From positions 310,001 to 374,000 of the forward strand of contig NZ_LNWY01000012.1 in NCBI RefSeq assembly GCF_001681715.1: DNA of 64,000 bases, read 5' to 3'. Numbering within the stretch: position 1 is the stretch's first letter; each line of letters begins with the position of its first letter. The notes beneath the pieces were generated by a model. The model worked only from the letters and a program-made list of their open reading frames with translations. It had not been told where the DNA came from and ran no database searches. The position numbers were made by a program, and so were the translations under genes. Positions 45,112-54,728 of the stretch are shown here, piece after piece. This DNA comes from Tritonibacter mobilis. Its GTDB lineage: Bacteria > Pseudomonadota > Alphaproteobacteria > Rhodobacterales > Rhodobacteraceae.

Positions 45112-45981
45112 CTATTGATCGCTGATCCGTTGCTCCTCAACTCTCGCTTGCCATGTTTCAATCAAAAAAAGGGCCATGGCCCCTGCGAGGTTAACCGTTA
45201 AAGCGGCATGACGCGGCTTGAATGGAACTCGTGAGCGCCCCCCAGCATGTGCATCACCACCTTTGTTGCGCAAAGAACCAATACTTTGAACGACGCTCTG
45301 GCAGTTTCCCAGAATCGTTTTGAACACTTCTTCTTGGTGCTGCGACGGTGCGAGCTTTAGAACTTTCGCGGCTTCAGAATATAGTTTCGGCACATTCCAC
45401 TTCGCCTCCCAATCCGCACCGCTGTCTTCGATGATGTGTTTGCAGACCTCTTCAAGGAGCGTGCTCGCGGCGGTCACAGCGCCGTCAGGGTCGGCTGTTC
45501 GCCTCTCCAAAGCCTTCGCCCAAAAGGCTTGGACAGCAGGAGCATCATAGACGTCAAGACCGTCTGTGATCGTGGCGTCTGCCGCGCTGCCACCAGACTC
45601 GAGGAAGCTCAGCAACGGTATGAAGGCCTCATTGACGTGACCTCGGCGAATGGCCCAAGAACCAGAACCACTTGCAACGCTCGACAATGCCGACCGCACA
45701 GAATCTGCATCGTTTGAGTATCGTACAAAGCTCGGTAGAAGCCGCTTGCTCGCCGGGTCTTCCATTAGCCTTTGTCTGGCTAGTTTGTACGCGGCCTCCG
45801 CCCCCCCTTGGGTCGTTAGCCCAATGATGTTGTTTCTAAGAAATAGTGCGCATTCAAAAAGGTCGTCAGGAATCTCACGCTCAGCGTAATTGCCATATGT
45901 CATTAGCTTTCCTCGAAAAATGGCTTCCCGAATGTGGTCCAAGTGGCGATCCAATTGCAAGGTCTCAAACGTTTGAACCAT
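45112..45981 (-). CDS. Abi_C-domain protein, candidate phage-defence gene
   Basis: A protein of about 289 aa from the chosen ATG. The C-terminal 130 residues match the abortive-infection C-terminal (Abi_C) pattern: TAASTLLEEVCKHIIED, a Trp-Lys-Leu segment (KWNVPKLYSEAAKVLKL), then LGNCQSVVQSIGSLRNKGGD and PRHAALTVNLAGAMALFLIE. The N-terminal half is unfamiliar. Start choice is weak: no strong ribosome site precedes this or the upstream ATGs. Base use is visibly less GC-rich than in lolE and proS, which hints at transfer. Defence is inferred from the domain only. Confidence 0.72.
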   Translation of the reverse strand: MVQTFETLQLDRHLDHIREAIFRGKLMTYGNYAEREIPDDLFECALFLRNNIIGLTTQGGAEAAYKLARQRLMEDPASKRLLPSFVRYSNDADSVRSALSSVASGSGSWAIRRGHVNEAFIPLLSFLESGGSAADATITDGLDVYDAPAVQAFWAKALERRTADPDGAVTAASTLLEEVCKHIIEDSGADWEAKWNVPKLYSEAAKVLKLAPSQHQEEVFKTILGNCQSVVQSIGSLRNKGGDAHAGGRSRVPFKPRHAALTVNLAGAMALFLIETWQARVEEQRISDQ

Positions 45982-46096
45982 CGAGACACCGGGCATTCGA
46001 GGAAACCGCAGCATCCCTAACGCTGAGCTCGAAGCCGACCTTTGCGGATATGCTTTGCGTTCACAGCATTGCTGGCCAAACACAACATTCGACATA

Positions 46097-46132
46097 GAAA
46101 AACCCTGCCCGACGGACCTGTCGGGCGGGGTT
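46097..46132 (-). terminator. Intrinsic terminator of proS
   Basis: Stem AACCCTGCCCGAC / GTCGGGCGGGGTT (13 bp, one wobble) with loop GGACCT. The A tract at 46097-46102 becomes the U tract on the minus-strand transcript. It lies 26 bp after the proS stop. Confidence 0.88.
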
Positions 46133-46157
46133 CTCAATTCTGTATGTACCGGTGGCT

Positions 46158-47513
46158 TTAGAAGCCGCGGGGCGTGGGGTGGTTGGCGTAGATCGCGGCG
46201 ATTTTCTTTACCGCATCTTCCGGGCTCATCTCTTCGCTTTCGCCGGTGCGGCGCGAGGTCACCTCAACGACGCCGTTTTTCAGCCCGCGCGGGCCGACGG
46301 TGATGCGCCATGGCAGGCCGATGAGGTCCATGCTGGCGAATTTGCCGCCCGCACGCTCCTTGCGATCATCATAAAGCGGCTCCAGACCAATGGCGGTGAG
46401 CGCAGCATAGAGCTGCTCGCAGGCCGCATCCGCTTCATCGTCGCCCTGCTTGAGGTTCACGATCCCACAGTGGAAGGGGGTGACACCCTCGGGCCAGATG
46501 ATGCCCTTGTCGTCGTGGCTGGCCTCGATGATGGCGCCGAGAAGACGCGACACACCGATCCCGTGCGAGCCCATGTGAACCGGCACGCTGTCGCCCTCGG
46601 CGGTCTGCACGGTGGCGCCCAGCGCCTCGGAGTATTTGGTGCCGAAGTAGAAGATCTGGCCAACCTCGATACCGCGGGCGACACGGCGGCGCTCTTCTGG
46701 CACCGCGTTGAACAGCGCCTCGTCGTGGGTCTCGTCGGTGCGGGCATAACGCGAGGTGAACTCTTCGAGCACGGCCTGACATTGTTCGACACTGTCATAG
46801 TCGATCTCGCGCGCGCCGAAGCTCAGATCGGTGATCTCGCTGTCATAAAAGACCTCCGACTCGCCGGTTTCGGCCAGCACGAGGAATTCGTGGGTGTAGT
46901 CACCACCAATCGGGCCGCCATCGGCGCGCATCGGGATCGCCTGCAGCCCCATGCGTTCATAGGTGCGCAGGTAGGTGACCAGATGGCGGTTGTAAGCGTG
47001 CAGCGCGTCCTCTTTGGTGAGGTCGAAGTTATAGCCGTCCTTCATGTAAAATTCACGCCCCCGCATCACGCCAAAGCGCGGGCGGATCTCGTCGCGGAAT
47101 TTCCACTGGATCTGATACATCGTCAGCGGCAGATCTTTGTAGCTGGAGACATTAGAGCGGAAGATGTCGGTGATCAGCTCTTCGGCGGTGGGGGTGAACA
47201 GCATGTCGCGGTCATGGCGGTCGCGGATGCGCAGCATCTCCTCGCCGTAAGCATCATAGCGCCCGGACTCGCGCCACAGATCAGCCGACTGGATAGTGGG
47301 CATCAGCATCGGGATGTGGCCCGCGCGCATCTGCTCTTCGTGCACGATGCCTTCGATCTTTTTCAGCACGCGATAGCCCAGCGGCAGCCAAGAGTAGATC
47401 CCGGCGGCGGACTGTTTGATCATGCCGGCGCGCAGCATGTAACGGTGGCTGACGACCTGCGCCTCGGAGGGGGTCTCCTTGAGGACAGGCAGGAAATAGC
47501 GAGACAGGCGCAT
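46158..47513 (-). CDS. proS: Prolyl-tRNA synthetase, short alphaproteobacterial type
   Basis: Charges tRNA-Pro, 451 aa. Class II motif 2 is [20 protein letters not shown] and motif 3 is [12 protein letters not shown]; the C-terminal anticodon domain follows (FHCGIVNLK onward). It is about 120 residues shorter than the E. coli enzyme because the editing insertion between motifs 2 and 3 is absent, as usual in alphaproteobacteria. The ATG at 47513 gives the normal N-terminus MRLSRYFLP. Confidence 0.96.
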   Translation of the reverse strand: MRLSRYFLPVLKETPSEAQVVSHRYMLRAGMIKQSAAGIYSWLPLGYRVLKKIEGIVHEEQMRAGHIPMLMPTIQSADLWRESGRYDAYGEEMLRIRDRHDRDMLFTPTAEELITDIFRSNVSSYKDLPLTMYQIQWKFRDEIRPRFGVMRGREFYMKDGYNFDLTKEDALHAYNRHLVTYLRTYERMGLQAIPMRADGGPIGGDYTHEFLVLAETGESEVFYDSEITDLSFGAREIDYDSVEQCQAVLEEFTSRYARTDETHDEALFNAVPEERRRVARGIEVGQIFYFGTKYSEALGATVQTAEGDSVPVHMGSHGIGVSRLLGAIIEASHDDKGIIWPEGVTPFHCGIVNLKQGDDEADAACEQLYAALTAIGLEPLYDDRKERAGGKFASMDLIGLPWRITVGPRGLKNGVVEVTSRRTGESEEMSPEDAVKKIAAIYANHPTPRGF

Positions 47514-48211
47514 AATGGCTCCATGCGGTGAAAGATGTTTCGCCCGGTTTAGTGGCTGCGGCGGGTGTGGACAAGAGTTGAGATCAGACCGCCCTGCCCG
47601 CCACCTGTGGGCTGTGGCAGTTCTCAACCCTGACAGGCGCGATCACACGCTAGAGTAATTAACATCAAAATATCTCACATTTGATATTTGAAAATTATAC
47701 ATCCAATTATCAGGCGTCATTTCCCGGAACATCTGTCAGTTCTGCCATCGTCAATCTGACGTAGACCCTTACGCAATTTTGCGCTCATTTCACGAAATGC
47801 CAAATTACGCTCGGCCGGAATGAGTAGAGCATCCCTGTGCCGGGCGTGTTGCGCAACAGGATCTGGCAGCGACGCTTTTCCTCGGTTCTGGTCGGATAGC
47901 CCCGAATGCGGCATGTCGCACGCTCCTTTGAGAACTGAACGAGTCGGTCTATTCTGCACCTTTTGAGAGAATTTTCCCCGTGCCTGAGCGCCAAGTCGGG
48001 CTAGACATAACATTTTACGGCGACTCATATTTCACGCCCCTCGCTGTCATTAAAGCGTTTAACCAATTGGCCCCTCGCCATTTTTGGCGAGGCAATACTT
48101 CAAGGCTGCAGCAAAGAAAAATTCCCGCCCGAAAAAATAAATTCAATTCAATATAGTTTTTTGACACATTCGCACCGATTGTGCGTATTCAAGGAATGGA
48201 ATTTAGTCACA
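47514..48211. promoter_or_regulatory. AT-rich region upstream of proS and the GAF hybrid kinase
   Basis: About 700 bp without a supported gene. AAATATC (47668-47674) and GATATTT (47683-47689) form a perfect inverted repeat with an 8-bp gap in AT-rich sequence, 155 bp upstream of proS. Toward the kinase, TTGACA at 48161-48166 is a good -35 element. A minus-strand frame at 47717-48028 has no recognisable product. Confidence 0.5.
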
Positions 48212-49969
48212 ATGTTCGGGCTACCCCATTTTTTTGATGCCCGATCCGCAGATGTTATAGATGTGTTGTTCATGACCCAAGCTGCAAAATTGACGCCTGA
48301 TCCCTATGATGTGCAGCTGCGCGAGCTGGGGCTTGTGAAACATGAACGTGAAGCCGACATTGACAATCTGACCACGCTTGCGGCGCGGCTCCTGAATGTG
48401 CCGACCGCATTGGTGTCGGTGGTGCAGCGCAGTCTGGACCGACAGTTTTTCAAAAGCTGCATCGGTCTGCCGGAACTGTCGAGCGAACTGCGCCAGACGC
48501 CGCTGTCGCATTCCTTCTGTCAGTTTGTGCAGGATACCAATCAGCCCTTGGTGGTCACGGACAGTCGCAAGGATGCGCAACTGCGCGACAATGCGGCGGT
48601 GATTGATCTGGGCATGGTGGCCTATCTGGGCGTGCCGATCCACCTGCCGGATGGCAAACCCATCGGTGCGCTTTGCGTGATCGACCGGGTGCCCCGGCAG
48701 TGGAGCCATGATGACCTGAAAACCATGCAACAGCTGGGCTGTGCGCTGGATGATCTGATTGCGCTAAAACGGGCGCGTGATGTTGCAGCGGATGCGGAGG
48801 CGCGTGCGCAGCAGGATGCTGAGGCGCGCAAGACCCATCTTGCCCATATGAGCCATGAAATCCGCACGCCGCTCAATGGGATTATCGGCTCGGTCGATCT
48901 GCTGATGCGCGGGGCCTCCAGCCTCAATGCGGATCTTAGGGAACAAAACGATCTGCTGCGCACCATCAACCGCTCTGCCCAGAGCCTTCAGCGCCTGCTG
49001 AACGATGCGCTCGATATTGCCAAGATCGACGCAGGCAAGCTGGAACTGGCCCCGGCCGCCTTTGATCTGCGCGAGGTGGTGAATGATGCGGTCAAACTGT
49101 TTTCGGCGCAGGCCAGCCAGAAAGGGGTCGATCTGACCCATAGTTTCCGCGAGATCGATGCCAAGGAATGGCGCTATGGCGATCAGTTCCGCCTGTCGCA
49201 GATCCTTGGAAACTTGTTGAGCAATGCGATCAAATTTACCGATCAGGGTACGGTCAGCCTGCATCTGCATGGCACCCCTGACGCGCTGCATCTGACCCTG
49301 AGGGACAGTGGCTGCGGGATCGCGTCAGATCGGCTGGATAAGCTGTTCCTCCCCTTCACGCAGGCCAGCGCGCATGTGGCCCATGAAAAGGGTGGCACCG
49401 GGTTGGGGCTGACGATCGTGCATCAGATGGTGGAGCTGATGCAAGGGCGCATCCGGGCCGAGAGCACCCCCGGCGAGGGCACCATCTTCCACCTCTACCT
49501 GCCGTTGCCGGTGACCGACGCCGAGATTGAGCCTGTGATCGAAGAGTTCAATTTCGACGTCCCCACCCGCAGGGCTGAGGACTTGCCGCTGCTGGGCAAA
49601 CGGGTCTTGGTGGCCGATGACAGCCCGGCCAACCGCTTGGTCCTGCAGAAGATGCTGGAAAACCTCGGGGCGAGTGTCGACAAGGCCTATGACGGCAGCG
49701 ATGCCTTTGGTCGCGCGGTCACCACCCGCTATGACGTGCTGTTGCTGGACATACAGATGCCGGGCCACAAGGGCACCGAAGTGGTGCGCAAACTGCGCGC
49801 GCATCCCCGCCATCTTGCCCATTCCGCGCTATGTATCGCCGTCACTGGCAATACCTATGGCGATCAGGTCGAGGAATATCTGGACGCCGGTTTTGACGCT
49901 TGGCTCGGCAAGCCGCTGCGCCAGCCGGACTTGTTGCGGGTGCTCTCCCCGCTGATCCCGGATCTCTAG
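48212..49969 (+). CDS. GAF-domain hybrid histidine kinase with receiver domain
   Basis: A cytoplasmic two-component sensor of about 585 aa. A GAF domain spans about residues 35-180 (LTTLAARLLNVPTALVSVV to GVPIHLPDGKPIGALCVIDR). HisKA has the phospho-acceptor His in LAHMSHEIRTPLNGI; HATPase has NLLSNAIKFTDQG, DSGCGI and GTGLGLTIVHQM. The C-terminal receiver has VLVADDSPAN, phospho-acceptor Asp in VLLLDIQMPGHKG and Lys in WLGKPLRQ. The start is uncertain: 48212 and 48272 are both possible, and a -35 TTGACA at 48161 rules out starts further upstream. No dedicated response regulator lies nearby. Confidence 0.9.
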   Translation: MFGLPHFFDARSADVIDVLFMTQAAKLTPDPYDVQLRELGLVKHEREADIDNLTTLAARLLNVPTALVSVVQRSLDRQFFKSCIGLPELSSELRQTPLSHSFCQFVQDTNQPLVVTDSRKDAQLRDNAAVIDLGMVAYLGVPIHLPDGKPIGALCVIDRVPRQWSHDDLKTMQQLGCALDDLIALKRARDVAADAEARAQQDAEARKTHLAHMSHEIRTPLNGIIGSVDLLMRGASSLNADLREQNDLLRTINRSAQSLQRLLNDALDIAKIDAGKLELAPAAFDLREVVNDAVKLFSAQASQKGVDLTHSFREIDAKEWRYGDQFRLSQILGNLLSNAIKFTDQGTVSLHLHGTPDALHLTLRDSGCGIASDRLDKLFLPFTQASAHVAHEKGGTGLGLTIVHQMVELMQGRIRAESTPGEGTIFHLYLPLPVTDAEIEPVIEEFNFDVPTRRAEDLPLLGKRVLVADDSPANRLVLQKMLENLGASVDKAYDGSDAFGRAVTTRYDVLLLDIQMPGHKGTEVVRKLRAHPRHLAHSALCIAVTGNTYGDQVEEYLDAGFDAWLGKPLRQPDLLRVLSPLIPDL

Positions 49970-50090
49970 ACGCCTAGCCCTCTAGAGATAGAAACCGAGG
50001 CGCTGCAAACGCCAACTCTCTCTTGCAACTGAAGAGAGCATGGGCGATCACAGACGCATCCGCGAACAGCCATAGCGAGGATGCCGGATC

Positions 50091-51233
50091 ATGGCTCTGC
50101 CCGCCCGCAAACAATTGAAATACTGGGGCCTTGCCGCAGTCATATTCGCAGTGATCATGTGGGCGCTTGGCAATGTGCTGATGCCCTTTATCCTTGGTGG
50201 GGCGATTGCCTATATCATCGACCCGCTCGCCGACCGGCTGGAGCGGGCGGGACTGAGCCGCGAAGGCGCCACTGCGGTGATCACAGTGGGGGCGGTGCTG
50301 ATTTTCCTCATCATGCTGCTGCTGATCGTGCCAGCCCTGATCAACCAGATGATCGATCTGGTGCAGACCCTGCCGCAGGCGATGTCCAATCTGCGTTCCT
50401 TTGCACAGGAGCATTTCCCGTCGTTGTTTGAAGACAACAGCCAGGTCCGCGAGGCGCTGGCGGGACTTTGGAAAATCGTTCAGGACAAGAGCGTCACCTT
50501 GCTGCAGACCTTTGTCGGCTCGGCGATGTCGCTTTTGAATATCGTGGTGCTTTTGGTGATCGTGCCGGTGGTGGCTGTCTATCTCTTGGTGGATTGGGAC
50601 CGGATGGTGGCGCGCATTGATGATCTGCTGCCGCGCGACCATGCGCCGGTGGTGCGCCATCTGGCGCGCGAGATTGACCGGGTGCTGTCGTCTTTCATTC
50701 GCGGCATGGGCATGGTCTGCGTGATCCTTGGCAGCTATTACGCGGTGGCCCTGATGCTGGTGGGGCTGAACTTTGGTCTGGCGGTGGGCTTTGTCGCGGG
50801 GCTGGTTACGTTTATCCCCTACCTCGGGGCCATTATCGGCGGCGTGCTGGCCATTGGGCTGGCGCTGTTCCAGTTCTGGGGCGCCGTGGAAGGCGCGGAT
50901 GGCGAGATGATCCGGCAGGGCACTGACTGGCTGCGGATTGCGCTGGTGGCGGGCATCTTTGTGATCGGCCAGATGGTCGAAGGCAATTTCCTGACACCCA
51001 AGCTGGTGGGGAATTCAGTCGGGCTGCACCCGGTCTGGCTGCTGCTGGCGCTGTCGGTGTTTGGCGCATTGTTCGGATTTGTCGGCATGTTGATCGCGGT
51101 GCCGGTGGCGGCGGTCATCGGGGTGGTTGCACGTTTCGCCGTGGATCAGTATTTGCACAGTCGCCTCTATCAGGGGCTCTCTCACCGGGATGCCGCCACC
51201 CTCGCGCCTGAGGACCAGCGCTCCGACATCTGA
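50091..51233 (+). CDS. AI-2E-family (PerM/TqsA-like) membrane protein
   Basis: A 380-aa inner-membrane protein with about eight helices in the typical order: paired N-terminal helices (LKYWGLAAVIFAVIMWALGN), a soluble loop (QEHFPSLFEDNSQVREALAG), then a helix block containing FVAGLVTFIPYLGAIIGGVL, the family signature region. The family includes the E. coli exporter TqsA and sodium/proton transporters, so the cargo is open. HdaA follows in the same direction, a common pairing in this group by memory. Confidence 0.9.
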   Translation: MALPARKQLKYWGLAAVIFAVIMWALGNVLMPFILGGAIAYIIDPLADRLERAGLSREGATAVITVGAVLIFLIMLLLIVPALINQMIDLVQTLPQAMSNLRSFAQEHFPSLFEDNSQVREALAGLWKIVQDKSVTLLQTFVGSAMSLLNIVVLLVIVPVVAVYLLVDWDRMVARIDDLLPRDHAPVVRHLAREIDRVLSSFIRGMGMVCVILGSYYAVALMLVGLNFGLAVGFVAGLVTFIPYLGAIIGGVLAIGLALFQFWGAVEGADGEMIRQGTDWLRIALVAGIFVIGQMVEGNFLTPKLVGNSVGLHPVWLLLALSVFGALFGFVGMLIAVPVAAVIGVVARFAVDQYLHSRLYQGLSHRDAATLAPEDQRSDI

Positions 51234-51285
51234 AACATAGGGTTCGACCCGCCCGAGCCATACGCATAAAACAAGCAGACTGCCG

Positions 51286-51963
51286 ATGTCCGAACAGCTG
51301 AGCTTTGATCTCCCGGCGAAACCCGCGCTGGGGCGGGATGATTTCTTTGTGGCACCGTCAAACGCCATGGCGGTCGCACTGATCGACCCGGCCTTTGCGT
51401 GGCCTTCGGGCAAGCTGGTCCTGACCGGGCCAAAGGGGTCCGGCAAAACCCACCTCGCCCATGTCTGGGCCAAGGAGAGCGGCGCCCGTGTGGTGCCAGC
51501 CCGTGCCCTGACCGAGGCCGATGTGCCCGATCTGGCAAGCGGTCCGGTCGCCATCGAGGATGTCCCGGCAATCGCCGAGGATGCGCGGGCGCAAAAGGCG
51601 CTGTTTCACCTGCATAATATGGTGCTGACCCATGGGCACCGGCTGATGCTGACGGGCCGCCCTGCCCCGAACCTTTGGGGTCTGGGGCTGGCGGATCTGC
51701 AAAGCCGGGTGCAGGCGGCGACCCATGCCGCCCTTGAAGCCCCGGATGACGCGCTGCTGGCGGTGGTGCTGGCGAAACTCTTTAATGACCGACAGATCAC
51801 CCCCAAGCCCGACGTGATCCCCTATCTGGTCGGGCGGATGGATCGCAGCTTTGCCGCTGCGGCTGCGGTGGTGGATCAGTTGGACCGTCTCGCGCTCGCA
51901 GAACAGCGCACCCTCAGCCGCGCGCTGGCGATCCGCATGATGTCGAGCGATCAGGAGGGCTGA
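51286..51963 (+). CDS. hdaA: Regulatory inactivation protein HdaA (DnaA-related ATPase)
   Basis: A 225-aa DnaA-like AAA+ protein that, with the DNA polymerase clamp, promotes ATP hydrolysis on DnaA after initiation. The N-terminal QLSFDL is a clamp-binding motif. The P-loop is TGPKGSGKTHLAH, and a sensor region follows (LMLTGRPAPNLWGL). There is no DNA-binding domain IV, which separates it from DnaA itself. It sits between the AI-2E family gene and ppx. Confidence 0.9.
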   Translation: MSEQLSFDLPAKPALGRDDFFVAPSNAMAVALIDPAFAWPSGKLVLTGPKGSGKTHLAHVWAKESGARVVPARALTEADVPDLASGPVAIEDVPAIAEDARAQKALFHLHNMVLTHGHRLMLTGRPAPNLWGLGLADLQSRVQAATHAALEAPDDALLAVVLAKLFNDRQITPKPDVIPYLVGRMDRSFAAAAAVVDQLDRLALAEQRTLSRALAIRMMSSDQEG

Positions 51964-52185
51964 GGCTATGGGCACGCCGCAGGAGAGCGACACAGGAGAG
52001 TTTTGCGCCCTGCCTGCCCCTGTCTCTGTCTTACCTGCGCCTGTGCCCCAGCCCGCTCAGCGACAGTCCAGCCAGCGACAGCTCATATCGAGACGCAAGG
52101 AAATTGCCGCAATGCTGCATGTGCGAATTGACCTGATCGCCTTGATACCCCATTCTTTCCAAAGTCAAAACGCCCCGGAGCCTGC
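51964..52185 (+). CDS. Possible small coupled gene filling the hdaA-ppx gap
   Basis: A 73-codon frame (ATG at 51968, stop 52187-52189) starts five bases after hdaA behind GGAGGGCTGAGG and ends overlapping the ppx start (ATGA). The product is Pro- and Ala-rich at the N-terminus (ALPAPVSVLPAPVPQPAQ), then basic. I recognise no family. It may be a real small gene, or the scar of a lost gene; see the ppk finding. Confidence 0.35.
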
Positions 52186-53832
52186 ATGACCATTCAGCCC
52201 GCTGCCCCGCACCGTGACCTCGATACAGCGACCTCCGGGTCGGACCCGTCAGAGGCCGCGCGATCTGATGCACCGGCAGAGGATTGGGGCCCCTATGGCC
52301 GTCCTCTGTTTAATGACCCGGATGCCCGCGCGCTGAGCCGGGTGGGCGTGGTCGATGTGGGGTCGAACTCTGTGCGGCTGGTGGTGTTTGATGGCGCAGC
52401 GCGCAGCCCTGCCTATTTCTACAACGAGAAAATCATGTGTGGCCTTGGCGCGGGTCTGTCCGACACCGGCAAGCTCAACCCCAAGGGCCGCGCCCGCGCG
52501 CTGGAAGCGCTCAAGCGGTTTCAGATGCTGGCAAAGGGCCTGCTCAAGGACCCGCTTACTGTGGTGGCGACGGCGGCGGTGCGCGACGCCAGCGATGGGC
52601 CGGAGTTCTGCGCCGAGGTTGAGGCCGCGACGGGTCTGCGCATCCGCGTCATCACCGGCGAAGAAGAGGCGCGGCTGTCGGCACAGGGCGTGCTCTTGGG
52701 CTGGCCCGGTGCCTATGGGCTGATCTGCGATATTGGCGGCTCCTCCATGGAGTTGGCGGAAATCCACGACGGTGAGGTCGGCAAATGCGTGACCTCGAAC
52801 CTCGGGCCGCTGAAGCTCAAGGACATCAAAGGCGGTCGCCGGGGCCGCAAGGCGCATATCGACGAGGTGATGGCCTCGCTGCGTGACCAGCTTGGCGATC
52901 AGCGGGATCGTCTGTTCCTTGTGGGCGGCAGCTGGCGGGCGATTGCGCGGCTGGATATGCTGCGGCGCAACTACCCGCTGACGGTGCAGCACGAATATCG
53001 CATGACCGCAAAGGACGTGCGCGAGACGATCAAATTCATTGAGAAGGGCGATCTGGAAAAGCTGCGCTCCGAGTGCGGCGTGTCCTCGGCGCGGATGGCA
53101 TTGGTGCCTTATGCGATTGATGTGCTCTCGCGCCTTATCAAGACCTTTCGGCCCAAGGATATCGCGATTTCCAGCTATGGGATTCGCGAGGGGCTCTTGT
53201 ATGAACAAATGCCCGACCGTCTGCGCCAGCGCGACCCGCTGATTGAGGCGGCGCGCTTTGCCGAGGCCAAGGACGCGCGGGTTCCGGGCTTTGGCAAGAC
53301 GCTATACACCTTTGTAAAACCGCTGTTTTCCGGCGCGCCCTACGCCAAGATGCGCCTTGTTAAGGCGGCCTGTGTGCTGCATGACGTCAGCTGGCGCGCG
53401 CACCCGGATTATCGCGCCGAGGTCTGTTTTGACAACGCCACCCGCGCCAATCTCGGCGGGCTGAAACACTCCGAACGGATCTTTCTTGGGCTGGCGCTGC
53501 TGCATCGCTATCGCAACAAACGGCAGGGCACTCATTTCGAACATCTCTACGATCTGCTGCCGCCGGAAAAACAGAAAGAGGCCGAAATCCTCGGCAAGGC
53601 GATGCGCTTTGGCGCGATGCTGATGGTGGGCGAGGATCAGGACATCGGGAGCCTGCGCTGGCAGCCCCGCAAACGCCTCCTGCATGTGGAATTGCCCGCC
53701 GCCAGCACCGCGCTGTTTGGCGAGGTGGCAGAGTCGCGGCTGATGTCGCTGGTCAACACGCTAAAGGCCGAGGTGCGGGTGACCGTTGCCGGCACGCGCG
53801 GCGCGCTGTTGGAAAAGGACGCGCGGGACTAG
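52186..53832 (+). CDS. ppx: Exopolyphosphatase, Ppx/GppA family
   Basis: Hydrolyses polyphosphate or (p)ppGpp, 548 aa. Actin-like fold motifs are VVDVGSNSVRLVVFDG (phosphate 1), CDIGGSSMELAEI (phosphate 2) and SYGIREGLL. The catalytic Glu lies in TGEEEARLSAQG. A C-terminal HD-like region (ACVLHDVSWRAHPDYRAE) is present, as in long Ppx proteins. CGGAG precedes the ATG. Confidence 0.92.
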   Translation: MTIQPAAPHRDLDTATSGSDPSEAARSDAPAEDWGPYGRPLFNDPDARALSRVGVVDVGSNSVRLVVFDGAARSPAYFYNEKIMCGLGAGLSDTGKLNPKGRARALEALKRFQMLAKGLLKDPLTVVATAAVRDASDGPEFCAEVEAATGLRIRVITGEEEARLSAQGVLLGWPGAYGLICDIGGSSMELAEIHDGEVGKCVTSNLGPLKLKDIKGGRRGRKAHIDEVMASLRDQLGDQRDRLFLVGGSWRAIARLDMLRRNYPLTVQHEYRMTAKDVRETIKFIEKGDLEKLRSECGVSSARMALVPYAIDVLSRLIKTFRPKDIAISSYGIREGLLYEQMPDRLRQRDPLIEAARFAEAKDARVPGFGKTLYTFVKPLFSGAPYAKMRLVKAACVLHDVSWRAHPDYRAEVCFDNATRANLGGLKHSERIFLGLALLHRYRNKRQGTHFEHLYDLLPPEKQKEAEILGKAMRFGAMLMVGEDQDIGSLRWQPRKRLLHVELPAASTALFGEVAESRLMSLVNTLKAEVRVTVAGTRGALLEKDARD

Positions 53833-53835
53833 CGC

Positions 53836-54252
53836 CTATCCGTCGCGTCCCGGCTCGTTTGGATTGCTGGCATAAAGGGCGATCTTGTTGCCCTGCGGGT
53901 CGCGCAAATAGCCTACGTAAAACCGCGGACCATAGGCCGCGCGAAAGCCCGGCTGCCCCTCGTCACTGCCGCCCGCGCGCAGCGCTGCGGCGTGGAGGTC
54001 GCGGACCTGCGCTTGGTTTTGCGCCTCAAACGCCACCATCGCGCCATTGCCCGCCGAGGCAGGCCGCCCGTCAAAGGTGGGTTTCACGTAATAATCAGGC
54101 GCGACCGGTGACTGCCCCGTTGCTGTCGGCAAAGCGTAGCTCAGCCCCTCTGGCCCCTCGGTTAGCGTATAGCCAAGAGCGGGCATAAAGGCGGAATAGA
54201 ACCTTTTGGCGCGCGGGATGTCATCCGCGCCGACCGTGACATATGAGATCAT
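53836..54252 (-). CDS. VOC-family protein (glyoxalase/bleomycin-resistance fold)
   Basis: A 138-aa single VOC domain. ISYVTVGADDIPRAKRFYSA is the first beta-alpha unit, and GYLRDPQGNKIALY carries the terminal metal Glu region (here the residue before the last strand is Lys, so metal binding is uncertain). Possible roles are isomerase, dioxygenase or antibiotic binding. It is convergent with ppx, three bases apart. Confidence 0.85.
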   Translation of the reverse strand: MISYVTVGADDIPRAKRFYSAFMPALGYTLTEGPEGLSYALPTATGQSPVAPDYYVKPTFDGRPASAGNGAMVAFEAQNQAQVRDLHAAALRAGGSDEGQPGFRAAYGPRFYVGYLRDPQGNKIALYASNPNEPGRDG

Positions 54253-54274
54253 GACCTTCTTTCCCTGCGGCAGG

Positions 54275-54673
54275 TCATAGCTCGATGCTGCCGTCCTCAG
54301 TCGCTTTTGGCGTGGTCTCGGGCTGTGGGTCCTTGCGGCGGATGATGATGTCGCCGTTGGGCAGGATTTCCGGCATCTCGTAGACGCTCCAGTCCTCTAC
54401 CTGATCGGCGATATCCGCCAGCGCAGGCCCCATCTCGGTGAGGAAGCTGCGCATGGAGGGGCCGATTTCCGCAAAGAGGCGCGCGGCCTCTTCGAGCGTC
54501 GGCTCCATTTCGCGGCGCAGCCCCTCAAAGAACAGCTCCATTCCGCGGTCCATCAGTGTGGGGCCTTCGTCCGTCGGGGCGTCTTCTGCGGCGAGCGGCA
54601 GGGCCAACAGGGCCGCAACCCCGGCCCCAAGGGCAAGGCGGCGAAACATGCGGGGGCGAATATCCTGTGTCAT
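54275..54673 (-). CDS. Small exported protein of unknown function
   Basis: A 132-aa product with a signal peptide (MFRRLALGAGVAALLALPLAAE) and an acidic mature part with a helical middle (LMDRGMELFFEGLRREMEP). No family recognised. Two starts are possible: 54673 and 54649. A TATAAT at 54681-54686 lies so close to the first that its transcript would begin at about the ATG. Confidence 0.75.
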   Translation of the reverse strand: MTQDIRPRMFRRLALGAGVAALLALPLAAEDAPTDEGPTLMDRGMELFFEGLRREMEPTLEEAARLFAEIGPSMRSFLTEMGPALADIADQVEDWSVYEMPEILPNGDIIIRRKDPQPETTPKATEDGSIEL

Positions 54674-54728
54674 GCCTCAGATTATAGCGCGCTTCTGTAA
54701 CAGGCATAGGGGGACAAATCTGCGCCGC

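Noticed and set aside
47717-48028. Minus-strand 103-codon frame
   Set aside because: No ribosome site, no family, and low coding character in an AT-rich promoter region.
48053-48066. CtrA-like TTAA-N-TTAA site upstream of the GAF kinase
   Set aside because: The gap between half-sites is five bases, not the seven expected for CtrA.
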